NCBI RefSeq assembly: GCF_000143845.1 | Contig: NC_014363.1 | Span: 1,783,186 to 1,847,185 of the forward strand | Direction: 5' to 3' | DNA length: 64,000 nt | Source of the DNA: Olsenella uli DSM 7084 | GTDB taxonomy: Bacteria > Actinomycetota > Coriobacteriia > Coriobacteriales > Atopobiaceae | In this document: in pieces, positions 17,278-26,400 of the stretch | Layout: each line of letters starts with the position of its first letter | Position numbering within the stretch: the stretch's first letter is position 1 | Position numbers and translations under genes: made by a program | The notes under the pieces: model-generated | What the model was told of the DNA's origin: nothing | The model's input: only the letters and a program-made list of their open reading frames with translations | The model's database searches: none

Positions 17278-18666
17278 ATGCCCGTCACCGCGATCGTCCT
17301 CGCCGCCGGCGAGGGAACGCGCATGAAGTCCCGCCATCCCAAGGTCACGCACAAGGTCCTGGACCGTCCGCTCGCGTGGTGGGTCGTTGACGCCGCCCGA
17401 AGGGCCGGCATCGAGCGCATCGTCGTCGTCGTCGGGAACGGCGCGGACGAGGTGCGCTCCTGCCTTGCGGGCGAGGGGGACGTCGAGTTCGTGGAGCAGG
17501 CGGAACGCCTGGGCACGGGACATGCCGTCCGCGTGGTCAAAGACGCCCTCGGAGGCTTCACCGGTCCTGTGGTCGTGCTCAACGGCGACCTGCCGCTCGT
17601 GCGCCCAAAGACCATCTCGGCCCTGGTCGACGCAACGCGCGCCAATCACAGTGCCTGCACCATCCTCACGATGACCCCGCCCGACGCCACGGGCTACGGT
17701 CGCATCGTTACCGAGGACGGCCAGGTCAGGGCCATCATCGAGCACAAGGACTGCACGCCTGCGCAGCGTGAGGAGCTCAGGGAGTGCAACGCCGGCGCCT
17801 ACTGCTTCTGTGGCGGGAGGCTCACCGACAACATCGGCAGGATCGGCAGCGACAACGCCCAGGGCGAGTGCTATCTCACGGACATGGTCGGGATCTACGT
17901 CGGCATGGGCGAGTCCGTCTCGGCCGTGCACTGCGACGACTACTCGGAGCTTCTGGGCGTGAACGACCGCGTCCAGCTCGCCCAGGTCACCAAGGTCATG
18001 CAGCGGCGCATCAACGAGGGTCTCATGCGTGCGGGCGTCACGATGCTCGATCCCGACCAGGTGTGGGTGGGGCCGGACGCCAGAATCGGCCGTGACTGCG
18101 TCCTTCTCCCCCAGACCATCATCTGGGGGAGGACGACCGTGGGCGAGGCGTGTACCATCGGCCCCAACAGCCGCCTCGTGAACGCCAGCGTGGGCGACCG
18201 TTGCCTGGTGGACGAGACCATCATCGTGGACTCCGCCATCGACGACGACGTCTCGTGCGGTCCGCGCGCCTACCTGCGTGGCGGCGCGCACTTCATGAGG
18301 CGTTCCAAGGCGGGCACCCACGTGGAGATAAAGGGCTCCGAGGTGGGCGAGGGGTCCAAGGTCCCGCACCTCTCCTACATAGGCGACGCACGCCTGGGCA
18401 GGGGCGTCAACATCGGCGGGGGTTCCATCACCTGCAACTACGATGGAAAGCACAAGAGCCGCACGGAGATCGGCGACCACGTCTTCGTCGGCTCGGATAC
18501 GATGATGGTGGCTCCCGTCGAGATCGGCGACAACGCCCTCGTCGGCGCCGGCTCCTGCATCACCCAAGACGTTCCCGCGGGAGCCCTCTCGCTCGAGCGC
18601 TCTCGGCAGCTCATCAAAGAGGGATGGGCAGACCTGTACTGGGCCAATCTTCGAGAAGAGGACTAG
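17278..18666 (+). CDS. glmU: Bifunctional GlmU: GlcNAc-1-P uridyltransferase / GlcN-1-P acetyltransferase
   Basis: GlmU acetylates glucosamine-1-phosphate and then makes UDP-GlcNAc for the cell wall. The 462-residue protein has an N-terminal uridyltransferase domain with VLAAGEGTRMKS (about 7-18), the Mg-binding region LNGDLPLV and NAGAYCF. The C-terminal left-handed beta helix of hexapeptide repeats starts near residue 255 (VWVGPDARIGRDCVLLP). It holds the acetyltransferase elements RGGAHF, LSYIGDARLGRGVNIGGG and TCNYDGKHK. ATG 17278 has TTGGAGG six bases upstream. It is followed three bases later by prs. Confidence 0.97.
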   Translation: MPVTAIVLAAGEGTRMKSRHPKVTHKVLDRPLAWWVVDAARRAGIERIVVVVGNGADEVRSCLAGEGDVEFVEQAERLGTGHAVRVVKDALGGFTGPVVVLNGDLPLVRPKTISALVDATRANHSACTILTMTPPDATGYGRIVTEDGQVRAIIEHKDCTPAQREELRECNAGAYCFCGGRLTDNIGRIGSDNAQGECYLTDMVGIYVGMGESVSAVHCDDYSELLGVNDRVQLAQVTKVMQRRINEGLMRAGVTMLDPDQVWVGPDARIGRDCVLLPQTIIWGRTTVGEACTIGPNSRLVNASVGDRCLVDETIIVDSAIDDDVSCGPRAYLRGGAHFMRRSKAGTHVEIKGSEVGEGSKVPHLSYIGDARLGRGVNIGGGSITCNYDGKHKSRTEIGDHVFVGSDTMMVAPVEIGDNALVGAGSCITQDVPAGALSLERSRQLIKEGWADLYWANLREED

Positions 18667-18669
18667 AGG

Positions 18670-19665
<996 letters not shown>

Positions 19666-19668
19666 GAC

Positions 19669-19713
19669 AGGCCAGGGGAACGCGCATGTCCCCCGCGCAC
19701 GCACCCCTGGCCT
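19669..19713. terminator. Inverted repeat between convergent prs and pcp
   Basis: AGGCCAGGGG (19669-19678) pairs perfectly with CCCCTGGCCT (19704-19713), and inner GCGCG/CGCGC pairing is possible. It lies between the two convergent stop codons and could end transcription from both sides. There is no T-run. Confidence 0.5.
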
Positions 19714-19741
19714 TCGGCAGGCGGATGGCGCGGACGTCCGG

Positions 19742-20389
19742 CTAGTGGGTGGTGCCCGCCGAGACCGACACGTCCCTCTCGGTGGCAAGCGCCGCCCCTA
19801 CCGCAAGGGCGATGCCCGCCGTCATGGTCTCGAGCGACATGCTGGGCGTCGCCGACGGCAGGCGGGTCGCCTGCTGCGTTGCGTAGGGCACGTGCATGAA
19901 GCCCCCGCGCACGCCGGGATGGTCGGTGGCGATGGCATGCATCAGGCGGTAGAGCATGTCGTTGCACACGTAGGTGCCGGCCGTGAAGGAGACCTCGGCG
20001 GGAATCCCGGCATCGTTCATGGCCTTCGCCATCGCCCTCACGGGAAGCGTGGAGAAGTAGGCGTCAGGCCCATCCTCCTCGATCCTCTGGGCAAGGGGCT
20101 GGTTGCCGTCGTTGTCGGGGACGCGCGCGTCCATGCAGTTGATGCCCACGTACTCGGGCGTGAGCTTGGCACGGCCGCCCGCCTGCCCGATGCAGAGCAC
20201 CAGATCGGGCGAACACTCCCTCATGGCATGCTCCACCTCGGCGAACCCCCGCCCGAACGCCACGGGCACCTCGGCCTTGACGACCTCCGCACCGCCGATG
20301 GCGCCCGGCAGGGCACGGACCGCTTCCCACGCGGGGTTCATGGCCTCCCCGCCAAAGGGCTGGAAGCCCGTGACAAGAACCGCTCCCAT
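19742..20389 (-). CDS. pcp: Pyrrolidone-carboxylate peptidase (pyroglutamyl peptidase I)
   Basis: This cytoplasmic cysteine peptidase removes N-terminal pyroglutamate. The 215-residue protein has the family start LVTGFQPFGGEAMNPAWE. Its catalytic residues are Glu79 in LTPEYVGIN, Cys142 in GTYVCNDMLY and His166 in FMHVPYA. The ATG at 20389 is preceded by a perfect AAGGAGG, which fixes the start; the open frame continues upstream only by chance. It is divergent from the hydrolase gene across a 156-bp region. Confidence 0.95.
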   Translation of the reverse strand: MGAVLVTGFQPFGGEAMNPAWEAVRALPGAIGGAEVVKAEVPVAFGRGFAEVEHAMRECSPDLVLCIGQAGGRAKLTPEYVGINCMDARVPDNDGNQPLAQRIEEDGPDAYFSTLPVRAMAKAMNDAGIPAEVSFTAGTYVCNDMLYRLMHAIATDHPGVRGGFMHVPYATQQATRLPSATPSMSLETMTAGIALAVGAALATERDVSVSAGTTH

Positions 20390-20500
20390 ACGTCCTCCTT
20401 CCGTCAGGCGCACCGCGAATCGCCCAAAAGCCCCCTCAACCCAAAAGCTCTCCCATTCTATAGGGAGCGTGCGCCATCGTGGTCTACCATCAGAGGAAGC

Positions 20501-20527
20501 CGAGGGCTGCCACCCAGGCAGCCCTCG
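20501..20527 (+). promoter_or_regulatory. Perfect hairpin just upstream of the hydrolase start
   Basis: CGAGGGCTGCC (20501-20511), loop ACCCA, GGCAGCCCTCG (20517-20527). The 11-bp stem ends seven bases before the GAAGGGGG ribosome-binding site of the hydrolase. A second small symmetry (CTCCC ATTCTAT GGGAG, about 20451-20466) overlaps a TATAG box. The hairpin could act in the hydrolase mRNA leader or end an incoming transcript. Confidence 0.5.
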
Positions 20528-20545
20528 CCGGACGAAGGGGGCACG

Positions 20546-21310
20546 ATGGGCTACACGGAGCGCGAGCACTGGTGCAGGCGAGAGGACAAGAACATCTACG
20601 GGAGGCTGTTTCTCCCCGATGGATGGGGGGACGGTCGACCCCGTGCGACCGCGATCTTCTCGCACGGACTCAGCACGAATCATGGGGACATGGAGCCCTA
20701 TGCCCGAACTGCAGCGGAGCGCGGAATGGTCACGTATGTGTTCGACTTCTGCGGAGGGGGTGCCTACAGCAGGAGCGACTGGCAGGACGGCATGTCCCTC
20801 TTCACCGAGCAGCACGACCTGGAGTCGGTTGCCTGGGAGCTCTCGCGCGAGCCGTTCGTCGACCAGGACAACGTCTTCCTCTGCGGGTCCAGCCTGGGGG
20901 CAACCGTGACGCTCATGGCAGCGCGCGCGAACGCCCAGCTGGTACGCGGGTGCGTGCTGCTGTACCCAGCATTCAACCTCCACGACGCCGTGCGGCAGGC
21001 ATGCCCCGACAGGAACAGCCTGCCGGAGGCCTTCCCCATCATGGGAATGGACGTCAGCGGCGACTTCCTGCGCTCGTGCTACGACTACGACTTCTTTGAG
21101 CACATCCCGGCGTTCCCGGAGGAGGTGCTGCTCTTCCACGGCGATGCGGACACGGCCGTGCCGCTCTCGTACTCACAGCGCGCCGCACGCCTGTTCCCGC
21201 ACTGCGAGCTGAGGGTCATCCGTGGCGGTGGGCACGGCTTTGTGGGCGAGCAGTACTGGCAGGTGGTCGAACAGGCCGCCGAGTGGCTGGGTGCCCGCAT
21301 GAGGCGCTAG
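20546..21310 (+). CDS. Alpha/beta hydrolase (serine esterase/peptidase-like)
   Basis: The 254-residue protein has an alpha/beta hydrolase fold. It shows the oxyanion-loop motif FSHGLSTNHGDMEPYA, the nucleophile elbow GSSLG with Ser116, the acid in HGDADTAVP (about Asp202) and the catalytic histidine in GGGHGF (His230). No signal peptide is seen, so it is probably cytoplasmic. Its pattern fits the dienelactone-hydrolase/acyl-aminoacyl-peptidase-like group that includes bacterial feruloyl or cinnamoyl esterases. The substrate is not readable from sequence. ATG 20546 has GAAGGGGG upstream. It is convergent with mgtA. Confidence 0.85.
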   Translation: MGYTEREHWCRREDKNIYGRLFLPDGWGDGRPRATAIFSHGLSTNHGDMEPYARTAAERGMVTYVFDFCGGGAYSRSDWQDGMSLFTEQHDLESVAWELSREPFVDQDNVFLCGSSLGATVTLMAARANAQLVRGCVLLYPAFNLHDAVRQACPDRNSLPEAFPIMGMDVSGDFLRSCYDYDFFEHIPAFPEEVLLFHGDADTAVPLSYSQRAARLFPHCELRVIRGGGHGFVGEQYWQVVEQAAEWLGARMRR

Positions 21311-21384
21311 GCGCACGGGACCCAAGATCCCTTCCGGGACCCGCGCGCCTACGTACGCCCGCGACGCCCGCGCACGAGCCATGC

Positions 21385-24123
21385 CTACAGCAGGCTGTGG
21401 TGACGGAGCAGGTACGCACGCCTGGCAAACAGGGCACTCGCCACATATCCCGCAACGACGCACGCCAGAAACACGAAGTAGGCCGTCGGCATCGGAGCAA
21501 ACCCGAGGGCGCCGCCCACGGCAGTCGCGGGCAGAAGCGTTGCCAGGACAATCCCCGACGCACCCAGAAGCGTGATGGACCAAGCCGCATGGCTCTGCAC
21601 GAAGGGCACCCTCGCGGTGCGCACGAGGTGCACGACGAGCGTCTGGGTCCACATGGACTCGACGAACCAACCTGCCTGGAAGGTCGACACGAACAGGGCA
21701 CGTCCGCTCGCATCCAGGCTCCCCCAGGCACCGCCCGCGACCGCAGGGCATATCCAGGCGAACAGGGCCGCAAACGTGATGACGTCGAACACCGAGCTCA
21801 CGGGGCCCATCCTCAGCATGAACGCGCGCATGGACGTGCCGTCCCAACGCCTGGGCGAGAGCACCAGCTCGTCATCCACGTTGTCCCAGGGGATGGCCGT
21901 GCACGTAAGGTCGTAGATCAGGTTCAGCAGCAGGAGCTGCACCGCCGTCATGGGAAGAAACGGCAGGAACGTGGCCGCCACCAACACGGAGATGACGTTG
22001 CCGAAGTTGCTGCTGACGGTCATCTTCACGTACTTGGCCATGTTGGCGTACGTCCTCCGGCCACACATGATGCCCCGCTCCAGGACCATGAGGTCCTTCT
22101 CCAGCAAGATGATGTCCGCAGCCTCGCGCGCCACGTCGACGGCGGAGTCGACGGAGATCCCGCAGTCGGACGCCCGCATCGCCGCGGCGTCGTTCACGCC
22201 GTCACCCATGTAGCCCACGGCGTGACCCAGGCTGCGAAGGCCCTGCACCACGCGCGCCTTCTGGGTCGGGCTCAGCTTCGCGAAGACCGACGTCCGCTGG
22301 GCGCGCTCGGCAAGCTCCGCGTCATCCATCGCATCGACCTCGGCTCCCGTGAGCACGCCGTCCACGGGCAGCCCCATCTTGCCGCACACGTAGGTCGTGA
22401 CGCGCGCGGAGTCACCCGTGAGCACCTTGGTCGTGACGCCGTTCTGGGCCAAGGCGCGTACCGCCTCGGCGGCCGAGGCCTTTGGCGGGTCCAGAAACGC
22501 CAGGTAGCCGATCAGGGTCATGTCGCACTCGTCATCTGCGGCCAGCGTGCCGGCGCCGGCGGGCTCCTCCCGAACGGCAACGCCCAGCACGCGCATGCCC
22601 TCGTCCCCCAGGGCGGCGGCACGCTCCATCACGGCACGTCCGACGTCAGGGGTGATTGCGTGCCTCTCGCCGGACAGCTCGTACTGCGAGCACAGCGCCA
22701 GGACCTCCTCCATCGCCCCCTTGGTGACCATGACCGTATTGCCGCGCTCGTCACCCACGACCACGCTCACCCGGCGGCGCTCGAAGTCGAAGGGGAGCTC
22801 GTCCACCAGCTGCCACGAGGTGGCGATCTCATCGGCACCTGTGGGCCCGCCGCCGCGCGCGCCCTCTTCGATCGCGCGGCGGATGATTGCCGAGTCTATG
22901 AGGTTGCGCATGCCGGTTCCAAAGAAGCTGTTCATGAACGCCCAGTTCAGAACGGATACGTCTTCGTTCCCGTCCACGTCGAGATGGCGCTCCAGCACCA
23001 CGCTGTCCTGCGTCAGCGTGCCCGTCTTGTCGGTACAGAGGATGTCGATGGCGCCCAGGTCCTGGATCGCGCCCAGGCGCTTCACGATGACGTGCGCGCG
23101 GCTGAGGTCCAGGGCCCCCTTGCCCAGGCAGCCCGAAACCAGCATGGGCAGCATCTCGGGTGTCAGGCCCACCGCGACGGACAGCGAGAACAAAAGCGAC
23201 GACAGCCAGTCGCCCTTGGTCATGCCGGAGACCAGCAGCACCACCGGAACCATCGCCATCATCAGGCGGACGAGGAGGACGCTGGTCCTTGACACGCCCT
23301 CGTCTGCGGCAGTCTGGCGCCTGGCGGTCCCCAGCAGGGACGTCGCCTCGCCGAAGAGCGTGCGGGCGCCCGTCGCCACCACGACGCCACGGGCCGTGCC
23401 CGAGATGACCGTCGACCCCATGAACGCGAGGTTGCGGACGTCCGAGGCCGCATCCGCACCCGGGCCTGTGCCCACAAGGCCGGCGTCCGCGACCTTCTCG
23501 ACGGGCTCGGGCTCGCCCGTCAGAGAGCTCTGGCTCACAAACAGGTCGCGCGCATGCACTATGCGCAGGTCCGCTGGGACGATATCGCCGGACGAAAGGT
23601 TCACCACGTCGCCCACCACCACCTCGTCCAGGGGGATGTCGGTGCGACCCGGTCCCTCGCGCAGGACGCAGCAGGTGGTCTCTATCATCTCGGCCAGCGA
23701 CTCCGCCGCATCGCCGCTGCGCTCCTCCTGCACGAAGCGCATCACCCCGGACACCAGCACCATCACGCCAATGATGGCCGGGGTGGTGAGGTCGCGGCTG
23801 TCGGCGCTCGCAAAAATCCAGTCGGTCAACACGGAGACCGCCGCGATGAGCACCAGGATGTAGGTGAGGGGGTCCGAGAAGGCCAGCAGGAGGCGAATCG
23901 GCCGGGGCTTGCGGTCGGCATGGGCGACGACGTTGGGTCCCCAGAGCTCGCGAGAGACCTCGACCTCATGCGGGGCCAACCCTCCCGCATGCGCGTTGAG
24001 CTCGTCGTACACACGCGGCACGGGCAGCTGGGCCATGTGGAGAAGCCACTCGCGCTGGCTCGCCGTCGCGTTCCCCGCGGCATGGCCGTTCCCCGCGGCA
24101 TGGTTGATGGCACGCCTCATCAT
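21385..24123 (-). CDS. mgtA: Magnesium-importing P-type ATPase (MgtA/MgtB type)
   Basis: A 912-residue type III P-type ATPase that imports Mg2+ across the plasma membrane. Visible features are the actuator motif LTGEPEPVEK (201-210), the membrane motif TPEMLPM (321-327), the phosphorylated Asp365 in CTDKTGTLTQD and the hinge motif MGDGVND with NDAAAMRASDCGISVD. About ten membrane segments are visible, the last four at the C-terminus. TPEMLPMLV is the typical sequence of MgtA-type pumps. The ATG at 24123 has GAGGTGG upstream. A 300-nt leader with its own short open frame and several hairpins precedes it, which suggests post-initiation control as known for MgtA in other bacteria. Confidence 0.95.
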   Translation of the reverse strand: MMRRAINHAAGNGHAAGNATASQREWLLHMAQLPVPRVYDELNAHAGGLAPHEVEVSRELWGPNVVAHADRKPRPIRLLLAFSDPLTYILVLIAAVSVLTDWIFASADSRDLTTPAIIGVMVLVSGVMRFVQEERSGDAAESLAEMIETTCCVLREGPGRTDIPLDEVVVGDVVNLSSGDIVPADLRIVHARDLFVSQSSLTGEPEPVEKVADAGLVGTGPGADAASDVRNLAFMGSTVISGTARGVVVATGARTLFGEATSLLGTARRQTAADEGVSRTSVLLVRLMMAMVPVVLLVSGMTKGDWLSSLLFSLSVAVGLTPEMLPMLVSGCLGKGALDLSRAHVIVKRLGAIQDLGAIDILCTDKTGTLTQDSVVLERHLDVDGNEDVSVLNWAFMNSFFGTGMRNLIDSAIIRRAIEEGARGGGPTGADEIATSWQLVDELPFDFERRRVSVVVGDERGNTVMVTKGAMEEVLALCSQYELSGERHAITPDVGRAVMERAAALGDEGMRVLGVAVREEPAGAGTLAADDECDMTLIGYLAFLDPPKASAAEAVRALAQNGVTTKVLTGDSARVTTYVCGKMGLPVDGVLTGAEVDAMDDAELAERAQRTSVFAKLSPTQKARVVQGLRSLGHAVGYMGDGVNDAAAMRASDCGISVDSAVDVAREAADIILLEKDLMVLERGIMCGRRTYANMAKYVKMTVSSNFGNVISVLVAATFLPFLPMTAVQLLLLNLIYDLTCTAIPWDNVDDELVLSPRRWDGTSMRAFMLRMGPVSSVFDVITFAALFAWICPAVAGGAWGSLDASGRALFVSTFQAGWFVESMWTQTLVVHLVRTARVPFVQSHAAWSITLLGASGIVLATLLPATAVGGALGFAPMPTAYFVFLACVVAGYVASALFARRAYLLRHHSLL

Positions 24124-24282
24124 GGCGCCACCTCGCTATCCCGGGACAGAGATCGGGTCGCCCGGCAACTGCTGCCGCACGACCCCGGGAGCACGCGATT
24201 GGCATCCCTCCCGTGGCATCCGACGTGCGCGGACCCCACGGGCGCACGGACCCGTGACGACGGTCACGGGCACGCGAAGGCG

Positions 24283-24369
24283 CTACGGGCGCCGACGGTC
24301 CCGTCCGGCAGGCGCCCCTCCCCTGGTCAGGCATTCTTGGCGTCCTTGGTGACTATGATCGTCTGACAT
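24283..24369 (-). CDS. Candidate 28-codon leader peptide upstream of mgtA
   Basis: An open frame of 28 codons starts with ATG at 24369, preceded at ideal distance by AGGAGGTG (24376-24383). The peptide begins MSDDHSHQGRQECLTRGG and ends in an Arg/Pro-rich DRRRRP-like tail (RDRRRP). Its 3' half overlaps a hairpin, GGGCGCC (24287-24293) with GGCGCCC (24311-24317), with an inner GACGG/CCGTC pair. A second perfect hairpin lies between this frame and mgtA at 24251-24270. The arrangement looks like a translated leader that could control mgtA by ribosome stalling. No homology to known MgtL peptides is claimed, and translation is unproven. Confidence 0.5.
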   Translation of the reverse strand: MSDDHSHQGRQECLTRGGAPAGRDRRRP

Positions 24370-24399
24370 GCGAGGCACCTCCTCAGGACGGTGGACTAT

Positions 24400-24464
24400 G
24401 GAGACGGGGCCCGTCTCCCTTAGTCGTAGGCCTTCAGGTTATACCCAGGGGACAGACGGTTCAA
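24400..24464 (-). promoter_or_regulatory. Candidate mgtA promoter and palindromic operator
   Basis: On the minus strand TTGAAC (24459-24464) and TATAAC (24438-24443) are separated by 15 bp. Starting about 13 bp after the expected start site is a perfect palindrome, GGAGACGGG-G-CCCGTCTCC (24400-24418). It could be a repressor site or the first hairpin of the leader RNA. The short spacer makes the promoter call tentative. Confidence 0.45.
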
Positions 24465-24589
24465 CCCCTCCGCATGTGGGCGGCACAGGGGTTGGCGCAC
24501 ATACCGGACATGACTTGCCCTATGCTGGCAGTGCCAAGGCCGGCAGTGCCAAGGCAGACACGCAAGCCATAGAGAGGTCAGGGGGGTTC

Positions 24590-25183
24590 ATGCCGATCGC
24601 ATCCAAGGAGACGCTTCTGGTCTGTGGCCTGGGAAATCCCGGGGACGCCTACGAGCATACGCGCCATAACGCAGGCTTTGCCGTGGTGGACGCTCTGGCA
24701 GAACGAGGGTGCGTCTCGTACTGGAAGAGCGAGGCCGGCTGCCTGGTGGCCTCCTGGGGCCGACGGGGGCCAGACGGCCGGACGCGCACGGTCCTTCTCG
24801 CCAAGCCGCAGGCCTACATGAACGTGAGCGGCGGCCCCCTCTCCAAGCTCATGAGACAACGGGGCATCTCCGCGCAGGAAGTCCTCGTCGTCCACGACGA
24901 GGTCGACCTTCCGAGCGGCGTGGTGCGCGTCAAGTCTGGAGGTGGGCTCAACGCCCACAACGGCCTGCGCTCCATCGCCGACAAGCTGGGGACCCGCGAC
25001 TTCGCGCGCGTGCGCTGCGGCATCGGGCGACCGCCCGGCAGGATGAGCGTGGCTGACTTTGCCCTGCGCCAGCTCAAGGGCAGCTTCCTCGCAGACTTCG
25101 AGCTTGGCGCCCAGCGGGCAGCGGACGCATGCGAGCTGTGCCTGGACCAGGGCGTCGCACGTGCCGTCGAGCAGCTTGGCTAG
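24590..25183 (+). CDS. pth: Peptidyl-tRNA hydrolase
   Basis: Pth releases tRNA from prematurely dropped peptidyl-tRNA. The 197-residue protein has the family motifs CGLGNPGDAYEHTRHNAGF (catalytic His in TRHNAG), KPQAYMNVSG, VVHDEVDLPSG (catalytic Asp) and GGGLNAHNGLRSI. The last usually has Gly where Ala stands here. A GTGC-type substitution does not affect the catalytic residues. ATG 24590 follows AGGTCAGGGGGG. Upstream, the 14-bp unit GGCAGTGCCAAGGC occurs twice in tandem near 24532-24561. Confidence 0.95.
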   Translation: MPIASKETLLVCGLGNPGDAYEHTRHNAGFAVVDALAERGCVSYWKSEAGCLVASWGRRGPDGRTRTVLLAKPQAYMNVSGGPLSKLMRQRGISAQEVLVVHDEVDLPSGVVRVKSGGGLNAHNGLRSIADKLGTRDFARVRCGIGRPPGRMSVADFALRQLKGSFLADFELGAQRAADACELCLDQGVARAVEQLG

Positions 25184-25190
25184 GTCCGCT

Positions 25191-25270
25191 AGGTCCGGAC
25201 GGACCCGGACCTATGGGCTCCGGCTCACCAGGGACCGATGGGCTCCGGCTCGCCAGGGACCGATGAGTTC
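25191..25270. repeat. Hairpin plus 25-bp tandem repeat after pth
   Basis: AGGTCCGG (25191-25198) and CCGGACCT (25205-25212) form a perfect 8-bp stem eight bases after the pth stop. Directly after it, a 25-bp unit beginning CCTATGGGCTCCGG (25210) is repeated at 25235 (CCGATGGGCTCCGG) and partly at 25260. Apart from these the 374 bp between pth and nfnA show no gene. A TAGAAT box lies near 25421. Confidence 0.6.
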
Positions 25271-25557
25271 CGACCACCCAGAACTGGGCCGATGACGCCG
25301 GACCACCCGGCCCCGGCCCAGCAGGCGGCTTGCCGAAGACATGGCGCGGAACGGTTGCGCGGGCTTTTCGGCCCACCGCCGATTGTGCGTGCGCTCACGC
25401 ATTTCTACCCACGAAACCTCTAGAATGTCTCTGTGTGCGAGCGACTGGAGGCGTCGGGGGAGTGCCACGGCCGCAGAGGCACGTTGCCGTGTCAATGACG
25501 GCGCCGGCGGATGCCACGCGCCGCACGAACGAAGTGTTTTGGGAGAGGAGTTCGTTG

Positions 25558-26400
25558 ATGTACAAAATCCTCGAAAAGACGCAGTTCTCGGAGAAGGTGT
25601 TCAAGTTCCGCATCGAGGCGCCGGAGATGGCCAGGCACGCGCATGCCGGCCAGTTCCTCATGGTGCGTGCCAACGAGCGCGGCGAGCGCGTCCCGTTCAC
25701 GTTCGCGGACTGGAATCCCGAGGAGGGCTGGGTCGAGTTCATCTTCATGGTCATCGGGAAGACCACGACGATGCTCTCAGCCTACGAGGCCGGTGACAGC
25801 CTGCAGGACGTGACCGGACCGCTGGGCCAGCCCACCGAGATGGGCGACGGCTCCTGGGCCGTCATCGGCGGTGGAGTGGGCCTGGCCATCGCCTTCCCCG
25901 TGGCACGCCAGCTGGTGGCAAGCGGTCACGAGGTACATGCCATCATGGGTGCCCGCACCAAGAACCTGCTGCTGCTCGAGGAGCAGTTCCGCTCCATCCT
26001 CCCCGACGACCACATCCACATCACCACCGACGACGGCTCCTACGGCGAGAAGGGCGTCGTCACCGCGCCCCTGGAGCGCCTGCTCGAGGCCAAGGCCGTC
26101 GATCGGGTCTTCTGCGTGGGTCCCGTGCCGATGATGAAGTTCTCGACCCTCACGGCCGAGAAGTACGGCACCCCCATCACCGCATCGCTCAACCCCATCA
26201 TGGTCGACGGTACCGGCATGTGCGGCTGCTGTCGCGTGGAGGTCGACGGCCAGACGAAGTTCGCCTGCGTCGACGGCCCCGACTTCGACGCGACGAAGGT
26301 CGACTGGAACGACCTGCGCGCGCGCCAAGCCGCATACCTGACCGAAGAGGGCCAGTCCCTCCACGCCTATGAGGAGGCGATGTGCGCATGCCAGAGGTAA
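25558..26400 (+). CDS. nfnA: NfnA: FAD/NAD-binding subunit of NADH-dependent ferredoxin:NADP+ oxidoreductase
   Basis: NfnAB is a cytoplasmic flavin-based electron-bifurcating enzyme of anaerobes that links ferredoxin, NADH and NADPH pools. This 280-residue subunit has the ferredoxin-reductase fold. The FAD-binding region is PFTFADWNP with GPLGQPTEM, the nucleotide motif is GGGVGLAIAFPVARQL (about 103-118), and a C-terminal cluster-binding segment carries DGTGMCGCCRVEV and FACVDGPDFD. In characterised NfnA the [2Fe-2S] cluster uses three Cys and an Asp. ATG 25558 has GGGAGAGGAG upstream. It overlaps nfnB by 13 bp, so the subunits are coupled. Older annotation would call it sulfide dehydrogenase or dihydroorotate dehydrogenase electron-transfer subunit. 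Confidence 0.88.
   Translation: MYKILEKTQFSEKVFKFRIEAPEMARHAHAGQFLMVRANERGERVPFTFADWNPEEGWVEFIFMVIGKTTTMLSAYEAGDSLQDVTGPLGQPTEMGDGSWAVIGGGVGLAIAFPVARQLVASGHEVHAIMGARTKNLLLLEEQFRSILPDDHIHITTDDGSYGEKGVVTAPLERLLEAKAVDRVFCVGPVPMMKFSTLTAEKYGTPITASLNPIMVDGTGMCGCCRVEVDGQTKFACVDGPDFDATKVDWNDLRARQAAYLTEEGQSLHAYEEAMCACQR

Noticed and set aside
21283-23292. A 669-codon open frame opposite mgtA
   Set aside because: It is antisense to a clear P-type ATPase and rich in His, Arg and Gln, typical of shadow frames.
24124-24420. An M-box magnesium riboswitch upstream of mgtA
   Set aside because: A few short motifs looked similar, but the ordered conserved blocks of the M-box are not present. The leader-peptide reading is described separately.
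25210-25270. A short CRISPR array
   Set aside because: The 25-bp units are directly tandem with no spacers, and no cas genes are present in the window.
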